A DNA stretch of 64,000 bases, taken from assembly GCF_003325475.1 (NCBI RefSeq), contig NZ_CP029495.1:2728001-2792000 (forward strand), given 5' to 3'. This document shows, piece after piece, positions 22,964 to 31,167 of the stretch. The stretch is from Chromobacterium phragmitis. Lineage in GTDB: Bacteria; Pseudomonadota; Gammaproteobacteria; Burkholderiales; Chromobacteriaceae. Position 1 is the first letter of the stretch. Every line of letters starts with the position of its first letter. Under the pieces are notes generated by a model. It was not told the origin of the DNA. It saw nothing but the letters and a program-made list of their open reading frames with translations, and made no database searches. The position numbers were made by a program, and so were the translations under genes.

Positions 22964-23335
22964 ATGACGGACAAAATCATCATCATCAAGAGTAACGGCC
23001 AGCCGACCACGGCGATGGACCAGCCTCAGGCGGAGAAGTATCTGGGCAATCCCAAGCTGATCACCCGGAACCGTCTGGCGAATCTGAAGCAGGCGCTCAA
23101 CGACGTCACCTCCGGCAAGGGCAAAGCCACCGGTACTTACCGCTTCAATGGCCATCCGGTGTTGCATGCTTCGTCAGGCAACGGCGAGAAGAGCGTATCG
23201 CTGTTTTTCTATGACGAGAACGGCGACCACTACATCATCGCGATGGGCGAGCACGTTTCCAGCACCAGCTACACGCTCAGCGATTACGGCCAGCCGGATG
23301 GGCCGTTCAGCGAGGACGCCACCATCGCGCTTTAG
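22964..23335 (+). CDS. Small conserved-looking protein of unknown function
   Basis: 123 residues, no signal peptide or membrane segment. The N-terminal half is basic and polar (IIIIKSNGQPTTAMDQPQAEKYLG); the C-terminal half looks like a beta-rich single domain (GTYRFNGHPVLHASSGNGEKS, SLFFYDENGDHYIIAMGEHV). A CAGGAGAG site 9 nt upstream and codon use like its neighbours support expression. I do not recognise a family. Convergent with the folE-like gene. Confidence 0.7.
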   Translation: MTDKIIIIKSNGQPTTAMDQPQAEKYLGNPKLITRNRLANLKQALNDVTSGKGKATGTYRFNGHPVLHASSGNGEKSVSLFFYDENGDHYIIAMGEHVSSTSYTLSDYGQPDGPFSEDATIAL

Positions 23336-23344
23336 GCGGCGTTG

Positions 23345-23965
23345 TCAGCGCTCGATCGCGCGCAGGAATTCGTTGCGGGCGCTGGCGTCGGTTTCGAATT
23401 CGCCGGCGTAGCACTGGGTGATCACCCTTTCGTCGCCGCGCCGGTTCTCCCCCATCAGCAGGCACAGCTGCTCGGCCTCGATCAGGCAGGCGGCGCCGCG
23501 GGCCCCGCCATGTTCGACCAGGGTGCGGGAGATCTCGTGGGTGATCCACTCCTGGTAGGTGTAGCGGTGGCTGATGGCGTCCACCATCCGCGCGATGCGG
23601 CCGAAGCCGTGCAGCCGGCCGCCGGGCAGGTAGGCGACGTGGGCGACGCCGCGGAAGGGCAGCAGGTGATGCGGGCACATGCCGTGCACCGCCAGGCTGC
23701 GGATCACCACCATGTCGCGGCGCTCGTCGGCGAAGCCGCTGCCCAATGCCTCGGCCGGCTCGGTGTCGTAGCCGTCCAGCAGGCGCTTCTGCCACAGCTC
23801 GCGCACGCGCTGCGCGGTCTTGCCGGTATGGATGGGATCGATGGCGATGCCGCTGGCGGTCAGCATGTCGGCCACCGCCTGTTCGAAGGCGGCGGCGTCG
23901 AAGGGCCGGACGCGGTCGAGCGGGCGCTGGCAAGCGGAGTGGTCGTGATCGTCGGAAAAGGACAT
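23345..23965 (-). CDS. folE: GTP cyclohydrolase I family protein
   Basis: Family makes dihydroneopterin triphosphate from GTP, the first step of folate or pterin synthesis. 206 residues. The zinc-site motif is GMCPHHLLPF (canonical CEHH) and a later Cys lies in EAEQLCLLM. ISHRYTYQEWITHEIS matches the conserved QERLT helix region. The end TQCYAGEFETD replaces the usual TSAxRG, so this is a divergent FolE and may be a paralogue serving another pterin. ATG 23965 is chosen because GGAG precedes it by 6 nt; an ATG four codons upstream lacks a ribosome-binding site. Confidence 0.8.
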   Translation of the reverse strand: MSFSDDHDHSACQRPLDRVRPFDAAAFEQAVADMLTASGIAIDPIHTGKTAQRVRELWQKRLLDGYDTEPAEALGSGFADERRDMVVIRSLAVHGMCPHHLLPFRGVAHVAYLPGGRLHGFGRIARMVDAISHRYTYQEWITHEISRTLVEHGGARGAACLIEAEQLCLLMGENRRGDERVITQCYAGEFETDASARNEFLRAIER

Positions 23966-24070
23966 GCGCGGCTCCATGGCGGTGGGAGGGAGGGGAGGCT
24001 GGAGGAAAGCGGGCCTCCCGCTCGTTCGAATGGTAAACGCATGCGGACGATCCTGACGATCAAATTTCGC

Positions 24071-25801
24071 TCATTTCCTCGGGTCGGGGCATTCCCGTTC
24101 GGCGCGAGGGTAGCGCGGCTGCAGCCGCAAGCCGCCGGCCTCCAGGTCCGGCAGCCGCGGCGCAACGGCGCGCGCGCGCCCCGCCGCCAGCGCGTCCAGC
24201 GGCGCCTGGCAGGCCCCGGGAAGGTCGTAGGTGGCCGCCAGCGTCCACTGGCCATGGGCGTCTTGCCGGAACAGCGACCAGCGCGCAGGCAGCTTTTCCG
24301 CCAGCAGCACTTCCGCTTTGCCGCCGCCGCTGTAATCGCCGACATAGGCGTCGCACTCGTCGCCGCCGTCCTGCAGGCAGGATGGCAGTTCGGGCGCGCG
24401 CTTGGCCGCGAGCTTCCAGTCCTGGGCCAGAAAGCCGGCCGGCAGCGCGGTCTGGCCGCGCGGGCGGACCGCTTGCGCCGGCGTCTTGGGCTTGGCTTCC
24501 CGCTTATCTTCGCTGAGCGCGTCCGCCGCCTTGCGGCGGATGGCGACGTTCATGCCTGGCTCATCCCGCAGACGCAGCAGCGCGGCATGGCCATAGCGCA
24601 ACCCGCGGTAGCGCAGGAAGTCGAAGTCGAAACGATCGGCGTTGGCCTGGCCTGCCTGCAGCCTGGCCAGCTGGCTGGACACCGAGATCTGCGCCGGGTC
24701 GGCCAGCGGCGTCAGCAAGGCGAACAGCAGGGCGAGCGACAGCCAGGCGGCGCCGACATTGGCGGCGGCCACGCCGGGGAGTCCGGGACTTCGCCGCAGC
24801 GCCGCCCAGCCGTAGCCGGCGGCATAGCAGGCGCCGAGCGCGACGCAGCAGGCGGCGAACACCCGCTCCGGCGACCAGCCGTACTGGCCGACGCGCAGCG
24901 CCAGCGCGTAGGCGGCCAGCGCCTGCAGCGGCGCGAGCAGCAGGCAGGCGGCGCGCTGGCTGAGCCGGATGACGCGTCCGCTGGCTTGGCGCCCGTCCTG
25001 ATAGGCGGTGTTCAGCAGGAAGATCAGCAGCGCGCTCGCGCCCAGCAGCAGCGCGGAGGCGTGACCAGTCTTCCACAGGCTGTCCAGCCCGGTGAAGGGC
25101 AGCAGCGCGAGGAAGGCGGCGATCAGCATCGCCAGCAGCGGCAGCAGCCAGGACAGCAGGGTCAGCAGCAGCGAGCGCAGGCCCTGGATGATGCCCGGAC
25201 GGACATCAGTCAGATGCAGGCCGGCGGACAGCGCGAGCGTGCTGGCCGGTATCGCGAATTCGGATTGCTCGATCAACTGGCGCAGGCCGTTGATGCCCAC
25301 CAGCGAGAACAGCTCGGCGCCCAGGAACAGGATCAGCCAGAACACGCCGAGAAACAGGCTGGAAAGCGCCAGTTGCAGGCCCAGCTTCCAGGCCGCGTCG
25401 AAATAGGCAGGGTAGGCCGCCCGCCAGCGCCGTTCGCCCTCGCCGGCCAGGATCAGCGGCCAGGCGATGAACAGCAGCAGGCCGCCCCCCAGCACCGCGG
25501 ACGCGCCAGGCATCAGGTCCGGGCGGGCGATGTTTTCCAGCCCAGCCCGCCAACGGTCGTGCGCGCCGACTGCGGCGATGACGGCGGCCAGCGCCGCCAG
25601 CCAGGCGGCCAGCCGCGAAGGGCGCATCGCGTCCAATCCGGTCTGGCACAGCAAGGGCAGCGACGCGGCGGCGAGCAGCAGCGGCGAGAACAGCATGGGG
25701 TGGAGCGCCAGCCAGCCGATGTGGTTCGAGGCGCGGTACAGCGCGTAAAGCGCGATCCCTTGCAGCAGGCCGATGGCGGCGCGCAGATGGAGTGTGTTCA
25801 T
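24071..25801 (-). CDS. DUF4153-type polytopic membrane protein
   Basis: 576 residues. About 11-12 hydrophobic segments occupy residues 1-350 and match the DUF4153 pattern (GAELFSLVGINGLRQLIEQ; RVGQYGWSPERVFA, typical of that family). Residues about 360-576 form a soluble domain with DFDFLRYRGLRYG and a C-terminal part rich in short beta strands (CDAYVGDYSGGGKAEVLL). Function is unknown; no partner genes are adjacent. Confidence 0.8.
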   Translation of the reverse strand: MNTLHLRAAIGLLQGIALYALYRASNHIGWLALHPMLFSPLLLAAASLPLLCQTGLDAMRPSRLAAWLAALAAVIAAVGAHDRWRAGLENIARPDLMPGASAVLGGGLLLFIAWPLILAGEGERRWRAAYPAYFDAAWKLGLQLALSSLFLGVFWLILFLGAELFSLVGINGLRQLIEQSEFAIPASTLALSAGLHLTDVRPGIIQGLRSLLLTLLSWLLPLLAMLIAAFLALLPFTGLDSLWKTGHASALLLGASALLIFLLNTAYQDGRQASGRVIRLSQRAACLLLAPLQALAAYALALRVGQYGWSPERVFAACCVALGACYAAGYGWAALRRSPGLPGVAAANVGAAWLSLALLFALLTPLADPAQISVSSQLARLQAGQANADRFDFDFLRYRGLRYGHAALLRLRDEPGMNVAIRRKAADALSEDKREAKPKTPAQAVRPRGQTALPAGFLAQDWKLAAKRAPELPSCLQDGGDECDAYVGDYSGGGKAEVLLAEKLPARWSLFRQDAHGQWTLAATYDLPGACQAPLDALAAGRARAVAPRLPDLEAGGLRLQPRYPRAERECPDPRK

Positions 25802-25856
25802 GAATATGCCGGAAAGGGGAAACGTCCCCCGATCCTAGCATGAATGGGAAAAGCGC

Positions 25857-27038
25857 TCAGGCGCGCAGGCCCAGCGCGTAGCGTATCGCTTCGCGCTTCA
25901 GCGGCCCGGCCTTGTCCGCCAGCTTCAGGCCCAGGCCGCGCAGCAGGCGCAGCGGGCCGATGTCGTTGGAGAAGCCATAGCAAAAGGCGTCCATGCCGGC
26001 CTGCATCGCTAGGTTGGCAGGCTTGCGCGCGCGCTGGTAGCGCGACAGCGCCTTTTCGCCGGCCCAGTCTTCGCCCTTGGCATGGGCGTCGGCGATGACG
26101 CGCGCCAGCTGCGCCGCGTCCTGGAAGCCCAGGTTGACCCCCTGTCCGGCCAGCGGGTGTATGGTGTGGGCGGCGTCGCCGGCCAGCGCCACGCCGTCTC
26201 TGACATAGCATTGGGCGTGGCGGCGGGTCAGGCCGAAGCTGCCGCGGGCGATGATTTCGCGGATGCCGGGCAGCTTGCGCGGAAACGACTGGCTGACGGC
26301 GGCGATCAGTTCCTCATCGCTCAGCGTCTGCAGGCGCTTGGCTTCTTCCGGCCGGTGATACCAAACCAGGGAAGCGGCGTCGCCGCTCAGCGGCAGGAAG
26401 GCGAGGGGGCCGGTGGGCGTGAACTGTTGCCAGGTGATGTCCTGCTGGCCGCCTTCCATCCTGCAGGCCAGCACCAGCGCGTGCATGGGGTAATCCCAGC
26501 TGGTGACGCCGATGCCGGCGGCTTCGCGCACCTGTGAGCGCGCGCCGTCCGCGGCGATCAGCAGCCTGGCCTGCAGCCGGCTGCCGTCGGACAGCGTCAG
26601 TTGCGAGGCTTGCGGCCGATAGACGATTTCCGCTACCGCCGCCGGGCAGCGATAGTCGATATCGCCCTTGGCGAGCAAGGCTTCGGTAGCCGCCAGCTGC
26701 ACCACGCGGTTCTCCACGATGTGGCCCAGCGCGTCCTCTCCCACCTCGGCGGCGTCGAACAGCACGCCCGCCGATTCGTCCCGTTCCCACACCTGCATCC
26801 GGCGGTAGGGCGCGGCGCGCATCGCCAGGGCTTTGTCCCAGGCGCCTATGCTCTCTAGAAAGGCGGCCGAGGCGGGGCTGATCGCCGAGACCCTCAGGTC
26901 GGGCGCCTGTTCCGGCGCGAAAGGCGCCGGCGCTTCCTTTTCCAGCACGCAGACGGACAGGCCGCGGCCTGTCAGCGCGGCGGCCAGCGCGCTGCCCACC
27001 ATGCCGCCGCCGACGATCACGATGTCGTGGTGTTCCAT
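25857..27038 (-). CDS. UbiH/UbiF/COQ6-family FAD monooxygenase
   Basis: Flavin hydroxylase of ubiquinone ring synthesis. 393 residues. FAD-binding GxGxxG is at residues 7-15 (VIVGGGMVGSALA), the DG motif is in AADGARSQVREAAG, and the second FAD motif GDAAHTIHPLAGQGVNLGFQD is near 286. The position hydroxylated (C5, C6 or C1) cannot be settled by reading. The VSAISPAS start of the substrate domain resembles UbiF/UbiM-type members. AAGGAG precedes ATG 27038. Confidence 0.85.
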   Translation of the reverse strand: MEHHDIVIVGGGMVGSALAAALTGRGLSVCVLEKEAPAPFAPEQAPDLRVSAISPASAAFLESIGAWDKALAMRAAPYRRMQVWERDESAGVLFDAAEVGEDALGHIVENRVVQLAATEALLAKGDIDYRCPAAVAEIVYRPQASQLTLSDGSRLQARLLIAADGARSQVREAAGIGVTSWDYPMHALVLACRMEGGQQDITWQQFTPTGPLAFLPLSGDAASLVWYHRPEEAKRLQTLSDEELIAAVSQSFPRKLPGIREIIARGSFGLTRRHAQCYVRDGVALAGDAAHTIHPLAGQGVNLGFQDAAQLARVIADAHAKGEDWAGEKALSRYQRARKPANLAMQAGMDAFCYGFSNDIGPLRLLRGLGLKLADKAGPLKREAIRYALGLRA

Positions 27039-27083
27039 TGCATTCTCCTTGTCAGGCCGGGCTGTCGCCGGCGCGGATGGCGC

Positions 27084-28049
27084 TCATTCTGGCGATGACG
27101 GGCGAACGGCGCCTTGGCCTGGATCAATGCCGGCCTCCAGCAGCGCGCGCATCCGCGGCACCACGTGCTGGATGAAGGCCTCGTATTTTCGCGGCAGCGG
27201 ATGGCGGTAAGGGTAGACCAGGTAGACCGGCCAGCAATCGTGGCTCCAGCCCGGCAGCACCGGCGCCAGGCGGCCGCTTCTCAGATGCTCGCTGGCGACA
27301 TAGGCCGGCAGCAGGGCCACGCCGCTGCCGGCGATGGCGGCGGACAACAGCGGCGCGTATTGATGGCTGCTCAGCACCGGCTGCACTCGCACCTGCTTTT
27401 GCTGGCCGTCTTTTTCCAGCAGCCATTCCGGGGTGTCGCGCAGCTTGGGCCGGCTGGTGTCCAGCAGGATGCGGTGCTGCGGCAAATCGTCTGGGGACGC
27501 CAGGGGAGGGGCTTTGGCGAGGTAGTCGGGGGAGGCGAACGCCCATTCGCGTACCAGGCCCAGCGGTTTGGCCACCAGCGCGTCGTCGTGGATGTTGCGG
27601 GTGCGGATGCAGAAATCCAGCCCTTCCGCTATCGGGTCCTGCAGCCGGTTTTCCACCTGCAGCTTCAATTGCAGGCCGGGATGCAGCACCGCCAGCTCGG
27701 CCAGGATCGGCGCCAGCAGGTATTGGGCGAAGGAGGTGATGGAGCTGATGACCAGCGGCCCGCTGACATCGCCGTCCGCCTCGTTGATGTCGAGGCGGGC
27801 GCGCTCCAGCAGGCAGCGCAGCTCGCGCGCGTGCGCGGCCAGCCGCTGGCCGGTTTCGGTCAGCGCCACGCGGCGGGTGTTGCGCAGCACCAGCACGGAG
27901 CCCAGATCCTTTTCCAGCGCCTTGACCAGCTGGCTGACCCGGCTCTTGGTGCATTCGAGCTCTTCGGCGGCGGCGGTGAAGCTGCCGCGGCGGACCAGCG
28001 CGTCGAAGGCCAGCAATGCCTGGGCGTCGGGTAGATGGTTTGTTCTCAT
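27084..28049 (-). CDS. LysR-family transcriptional regulator
   Basis: 321 residues. Winged helix-turn-helix at the N-terminus (FDALVRRGSFTAAAEELECTKSRVSQLVKALEKDLG, residues 15-49) with a substrate domain of the type found in CrgA/YafC-like regulators. The end is Pro/Ser-rich. It is divergent from the microprotein-SnoaL gene pair beginning at 28145, its most likely target. The ribosome-binding site is poor. Confidence 0.88.
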   Translation of the reverse strand: MRTNHLPDAQALLAFDALVRRGSFTAAAEELECTKSRVSQLVKALEKDLGSVLVLRNTRRVALTETGQRLAAHARELRCLLERARLDINEADGDVSGPLVISSITSFAQYLLAPILAELAVLHPGLQLKLQVENRLQDPIAEGLDFCIRTRNIHDDALVAKPLGLVREWAFASPDYLAKAPPLASPDDLPQHRILLDTSRPKLRDTPEWLLEKDGQQKQVRVQPVLSSHQYAPLLSAAIAGSGVALLPAYVASEHLRSGRLAPVLPGWSHDCWPVYLVYPYRHPLPRKYEAFIQHVVPRMRALLEAGIDPGQGAVRPSSPE

Positions 28050-28144
28050 TTCATGAACAGTGTGTCATGCGGCATGCGGTTTTTCAATCCATCCTGCCCA
28101 GGTAGCATCGGATTCATATTCAAGATTGAACAATGGAGGCGGAA

Positions 28145-28282
28145 ATGCGAACACTTTTGAACGCGCTCAGGCATTGGAGGGATTGGTGGTGGCAAGGCAT
28201 GGCCATCCATGCCCGGCAAGCGTGCCGCGACGAGTCGGAAGCGTTGGACCGCATCCGGAATCTGACGGGAGAGCCGAAATGA
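28145..28282 (+). CDS. 45-residue tryptophan-rich microprotein
   Basis: A small frame from ATG 28145 with a strong GGAGGCGGAA site 4 nt before it. It ends in TGA at 28280-28282, overlapping the next gene's ATG (ATGA). The product starts MRTLLNALRHWRDWWWQGM, is basic and amphipathic with five Trp in the first 16 residues or so, and ends in a charged helix (DESEALDRIRNL). The start signal and translational coupling argue that it is real. It vaguely recalls short DUF1127-like proteins but I cannot assign a family. Confidence 0.6.
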   Translation: MRTLLNALRHWRDWWWQGMAIHARQACRDESEALDRIRNLTGEPK

Positions 28283-28695
28283 GCAAGGAAGAAACCAGGG
28301 CCGTGGTATGGGGGTTTTTGACCGAAGTGCGTTCCGGGCGCCATCCGGACGCGGCGGGCCAATATCTGGCGGCCAGCGTGGCCGCGCACCAGCTGGAGTC
28401 GGAAAATCCGCGCGCGTTGACGCGCAGTCCGGCCAATTACGCCGAGCATGTGCGCGAATTCATGAGCCTGTTCGGCGACTTTGAATTGCGGATAGACGAG
28501 CTGCTGGCGGATGGCGACCGCGCTTACGCCCGCTGGACCCAGCTGGGCCGCCACCAGGGCGAGATAGACGGCCGTCCCGGCACCGGCAAGCCGCTGGCGC
28601 TGATCGACAGCGCCTGCTACCGGGTGGCGGACGGCAAGATCGTCGAATACTGGATACAGGCAGACAGACTGGGGCTGGAGCGGCAACTGGGCTGA
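28279..28695 (+). CDS. SnoaL-like/ester-cyclase-type protein
   Basis: 138 residues of the NTF2-like cone fold: WGFLTEVRSGRHPD, YLAASVAAHQL, the helix YAEHVREFMSLFGDFELRIDEL and YRVADGKIVEYWIQADRLGL at the end, typical of predicted polyketide-cyclase/ester-cyclase family members. Function in vivo is unknown. ATG 28279 overlaps the microprotein stop and has GGGAGAG upstream. The frame is open further 5' but that region is taken by the microprotein in another frame. Confidence 0.8.
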   Translation: MSKEETRAVVWGFLTEVRSGRHPDAAGQYLAASVAAHQLESENPRALTRSPANYAEHVREFMSLFGDFELRIDELLADGDRAYARWTQLGRHQGEIDGRPGTGKPLALIDSACYRVADGKIVEYWIQADRLGLERQLG

Positions 28696-28796
28696 GCGCG
28701 GCGCGCGGCGACGTTCGACAGCCGCCGCCGGATTCTGAAACAATGTCTCCCGCATAGGGCCGCGCAGACGGCCCGCCAACCGCATCGGGAGACATC

Positions 28797-29660
28797 TTGC
28801 CTTATCTCGCCCTGACGCTGGCCATGTTTCTGTGGTCCAGCGCCTTCATCGTTCTCAAATACGTGTTCCAGTATTACCACCCGCTGGCGGTGCTGTTCGC
28901 GCGGATGGCGATCGCCACCGTCTGCCTGCTGCCGCTGGCGATGAGCGGACGCGTCAGCTGGCGCTACCGCCGCGGCGACTGGCCCTGGCTGCTGGCGATG
29001 GGGCTGTGCGAGCCTTGTCTTTACTTTTTGTTCGAAGCCAATGCCCTGACCTATACCAGCGCCTCCCAGGCCGGGGTGATCACCGCCACGCTGCCGATGA
29101 TGATGGCGATAGGCGCGACGCTGTTCCTGGGCGAGCGCCAGCCGCGCCAGGTGTGGCTGGGCATCGCGGTCTCCTTCGCCGGCGTGATCTGGCTGAGCAT
29201 GGACAGCCAAGCCGGTCCGGGCGCGCCCCGGCCGCTGCTGGGCAACGCGCTGGAATTCTGCGCGATGATCTGCGCCAGCGGCTATGTGTTGATCGCCAAG
29301 CGGCTGTCGGCGCGCTATTCGCCGCTGGCGCTGACCGGCATCCAGACGCTGGCCGGCTGCGCCTGGTTCGGGGGGGCGATGCTGACGCCGTGGGGCGAGT
29401 GGCCGCCACGGCTGCTGCTGATGCCCAGCTTGTGGGTGCTTTACCTGGGGGCGGTCATCACCCTGGGCGCTTACGGCCTCTACACCTGGGCGGTGTCGCG
29501 GATTCCGGTGGCGAGGGCGGGGGCGTTCAACAATCTGATTCCGGTGTTCACCGTCGCCATGGCCTGGCTGCTGCTGGATGAGAAGCTGCAGCCCTGGCAA
29601 GGCGCGGCGGGCGCGCTGGTGTTCGCCGGCGTGTGGCTGAGCCAGCGGCGGCAGGCGTGA
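28797..29660 (+). CDS. EamA/DMT-family transporter
   Basis: 287 residues, ten predicted membrane helices in two EamA repeats: LAMFLWSSAFIVLKYV at the start of the first and GNALEFCAMICASGYVLIAKRL at the start of the second. Members export amino acids or other small metabolites; the substrate is unknown here. The start is TTG 28797 with GGGAG 6 nt upstream; an ATG nine codons later would cut into the first helix. Confidence 0.85.
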   Translation: MPYLALTLAMFLWSSAFIVLKYVFQYYHPLAVLFARMAIATVCLLPLAMSGRVSWRYRRGDWPWLLAMGLCEPCLYFLFEANALTYTSASQAGVITATLPMMMAIGATLFLGERQPRQVWLGIAVSFAGVIWLSMDSQAGPGAPRPLLGNALEFCAMICASGYVLIAKRLSARYSPLALTGIQTLAGCAWFGGAMLTPWGEWPPRLLLMPSLWVLYLGAVITLGAYGLYTWAVSRIPVARAGAFNNLIPVFTVAMAWLLLDEKLQPWQGAAGALVFAGVWLSQRRQA

Positions 29661-29737
29661 AACGCGGCTGGCGGCTTTCCCCGCCATGGTCGATGATGCA
29701 GAATAGAAACAATTGCGATTGACGTAAGGAATCGAGC

Positions 29738-30802
29738 ATGAATCGTCGGCGGATGGGATCTTGCGTGGCGTTGCCCCTGTTGTTGCTGGCCGGCCAGGCT
29801 GCCGCTGCGGAAGACGCGCATGGCCAGGAGCAGGTGCAGCAGGTGATCAAGCTGCCGTTGAAGCTGAACAAGGAGCCGCAGGCCGGCGCCGAGCATGGCG
29901 CGTCGCCGGCGCCCAAGCCCGCAGAGGCGAAGCCGGCCGAGCACAAGCCAGCCGCGCCCGCTCCTGGCGGCGCCGAGGCCGGCAAGAAGCCGGAGCCGGC
30001 CAAGGCGGAGCAGAAGGAGCCGGAGAAAATGGCGCCGTCGGTGCCGATGGCCAGCCCGCCGCGCGATCTGAGCCAGCCCAGTCCCGAGGTGAGGGCGCCC
30101 GGCAGCAGGCCGCGCGTCGCGCATCGAGCCAAGCCCAAGCGCCACGCCAAGCCGGAGCCGGCGAAGGCAATGGGCGAGGCCGGCCAAGTCAAGAGCGTGG
30201 TGGGAGACATCCTCAAGGCCAATCAGACCTATATCGCCAAGCACTCCCCGGGCTATCTGCTGAAGCTGGGCGAGCGCGCACAGCCCAAGGCGACGGTTGT
30301 CACCTGCTCCAGTCCGGGCGGGCAGGTGGGCATGGCGGGCGGCGACGCCGATCTGTTCGTGATCAGCAATATGGGCAATCAGCTGGCCAGCTCCGAAGGA
30401 TCGATCGAATACGGCGTCCGCAATCTGCGCACGCCGTTGCTGATGTTCGTCAGTCACACCGGCTGCGGCGCGATCAAGGCGGCGGCCGGCGATTACAGCA
30501 ATCTGGGGCCGGCGGTGCAGAAGGAGCTCGAAAATATCGAGATTCCCAAGGGCATCGACGCCACCAACGGCGCGCTGATCAACATCAACAATCAGGTGGA
30601 AGGCGCCATCCTCAAGTTCTCCGGCGAGGTGGAGGCGGGCAGGCTGGCGGTGCTGGGCGGCTACTACGATTACAACAATGACCTGAAGCAGGGACGCGGC
30701 AAGCTGGTGATCACCAATATCAACGGCGAAACCGACCCGGCTCGCATCCGCGAGCTGACGCGGGGAGGCCGCTACTTCCACTACGCCTTTATGGGGCATT
30801 AA
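29738..30802 (+). CDS. Secreted beta-carbonic-anhydrase-like protein with altered active site
   Basis: 354 residues: signal peptide (cleavage near 24, QAAAAED), a low-complexity Lys/Pro/Ala/Glu-rich linker (about 45-148), then a beta-carbonic-anhydrase domain (about 150-354). The zinc ligands Cys190, His240 and Cys243 (FVSHTGCGAIKAA) are present. The catalytic Asp-Arg dyad of CxDxR is lost (CSSPGG), so CO2 hydration is doubtful. Other family blocks are kept (VISNMGNQL, GSIEYGVRNL, TPLLMFVSH, VLGGYYD). The long linker suggests anchoring to or passage through the peptidoglycan layer. AAGGAA precedes ATG. A terminator follows. Confidence 0.8.
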   Translation: MNRRRMGSCVALPLLLLAGQAAAAEDAHGQEQVQQVIKLPLKLNKEPQAGAEHGASPAPKPAEAKPAEHKPAAPAPGGAEAGKKPEPAKAEQKEPEKMAPSVPMASPPRDLSQPSPEVRAPGSRPRVAHRAKPKRHAKPEPAKAMGEAGQVKSVVGDILKANQTYIAKHSPGYLLKLGERAQPKATVVTCSSPGGQVGMAGGDADLFVISNMGNQLASSEGSIEYGVRNLRTPLLMFVSHTGCGAIKAAAGDYSNLGPAVQKELENIEIPKGIDATNGALININNQVEGAILKFSGEVEAGRLAVLGGYYDYNNDLKQGRGKLVITNINGETDPARIRELTRGGRYFHYAFMGH

Positions 30803-30853
30803 GTCCGCATCGGTAGCATCCACGTTACAGCGGTTTTCATCCGTACCCATATC

Positions 30854-30878
30854 AGAGCGCCGATGCGGCGCTCTTTTC
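30854..30878 (+). terminator. Terminator after the carbonic-anhydrase-like gene
   Basis: GAGCGCC (30855-30861) pairs with GGCGCTC (30867-30873), 5-nt loop, followed by TTTT. Confidence 0.75.
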
Positions 30879-31167
30879 ATGGGAAAAGTGCGAATTGTTT
30901 GGCCATGCGCAAAAACGAATATCCGAAAATCGATTAGGATGGTCGTGAATCAAGCGAGCCGGGGGAAATGGCCCGAAAAGCCCCTGAATTTCATAAGGGT
31001 ATAGTCCCCGGGATGTAATGGCTACGCTACAAAGGGTTTGATGGCGCCGTCATCGAAAAGCGGTGATGGATTGGGGTTTTAGCTATATTTTTTCGAATTC
31101 GAAAAATTTTTAGCGAAAACGAACATTCAAGCGCTCGGCAATTTCATTTGGTTCTTGGAGAGACAAA
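30879..31167 (+). promoter_or_regulatory. adhE upstream region with a perfect 18-bp palindrome
   Basis: About 290 bp without a gene, AT-rich towards adhE. A perfect palindrome, TTTTTCGAATTCGAAAAA, lies at 31089-31106, about 60 bp before the start codon, where an operator or a short-lived hairpin could sit. I see no clear Rex or FNR site. GGAGAG at 31157-31162 is the adhE ribosome-binding site. Confidence 0.5.

Noticed and set aside
23342..25843. Plus-strand open frame opposite folE and the DUF4153 gene
   Set aside because: It spans two real genes and their spacer and shows no domain.
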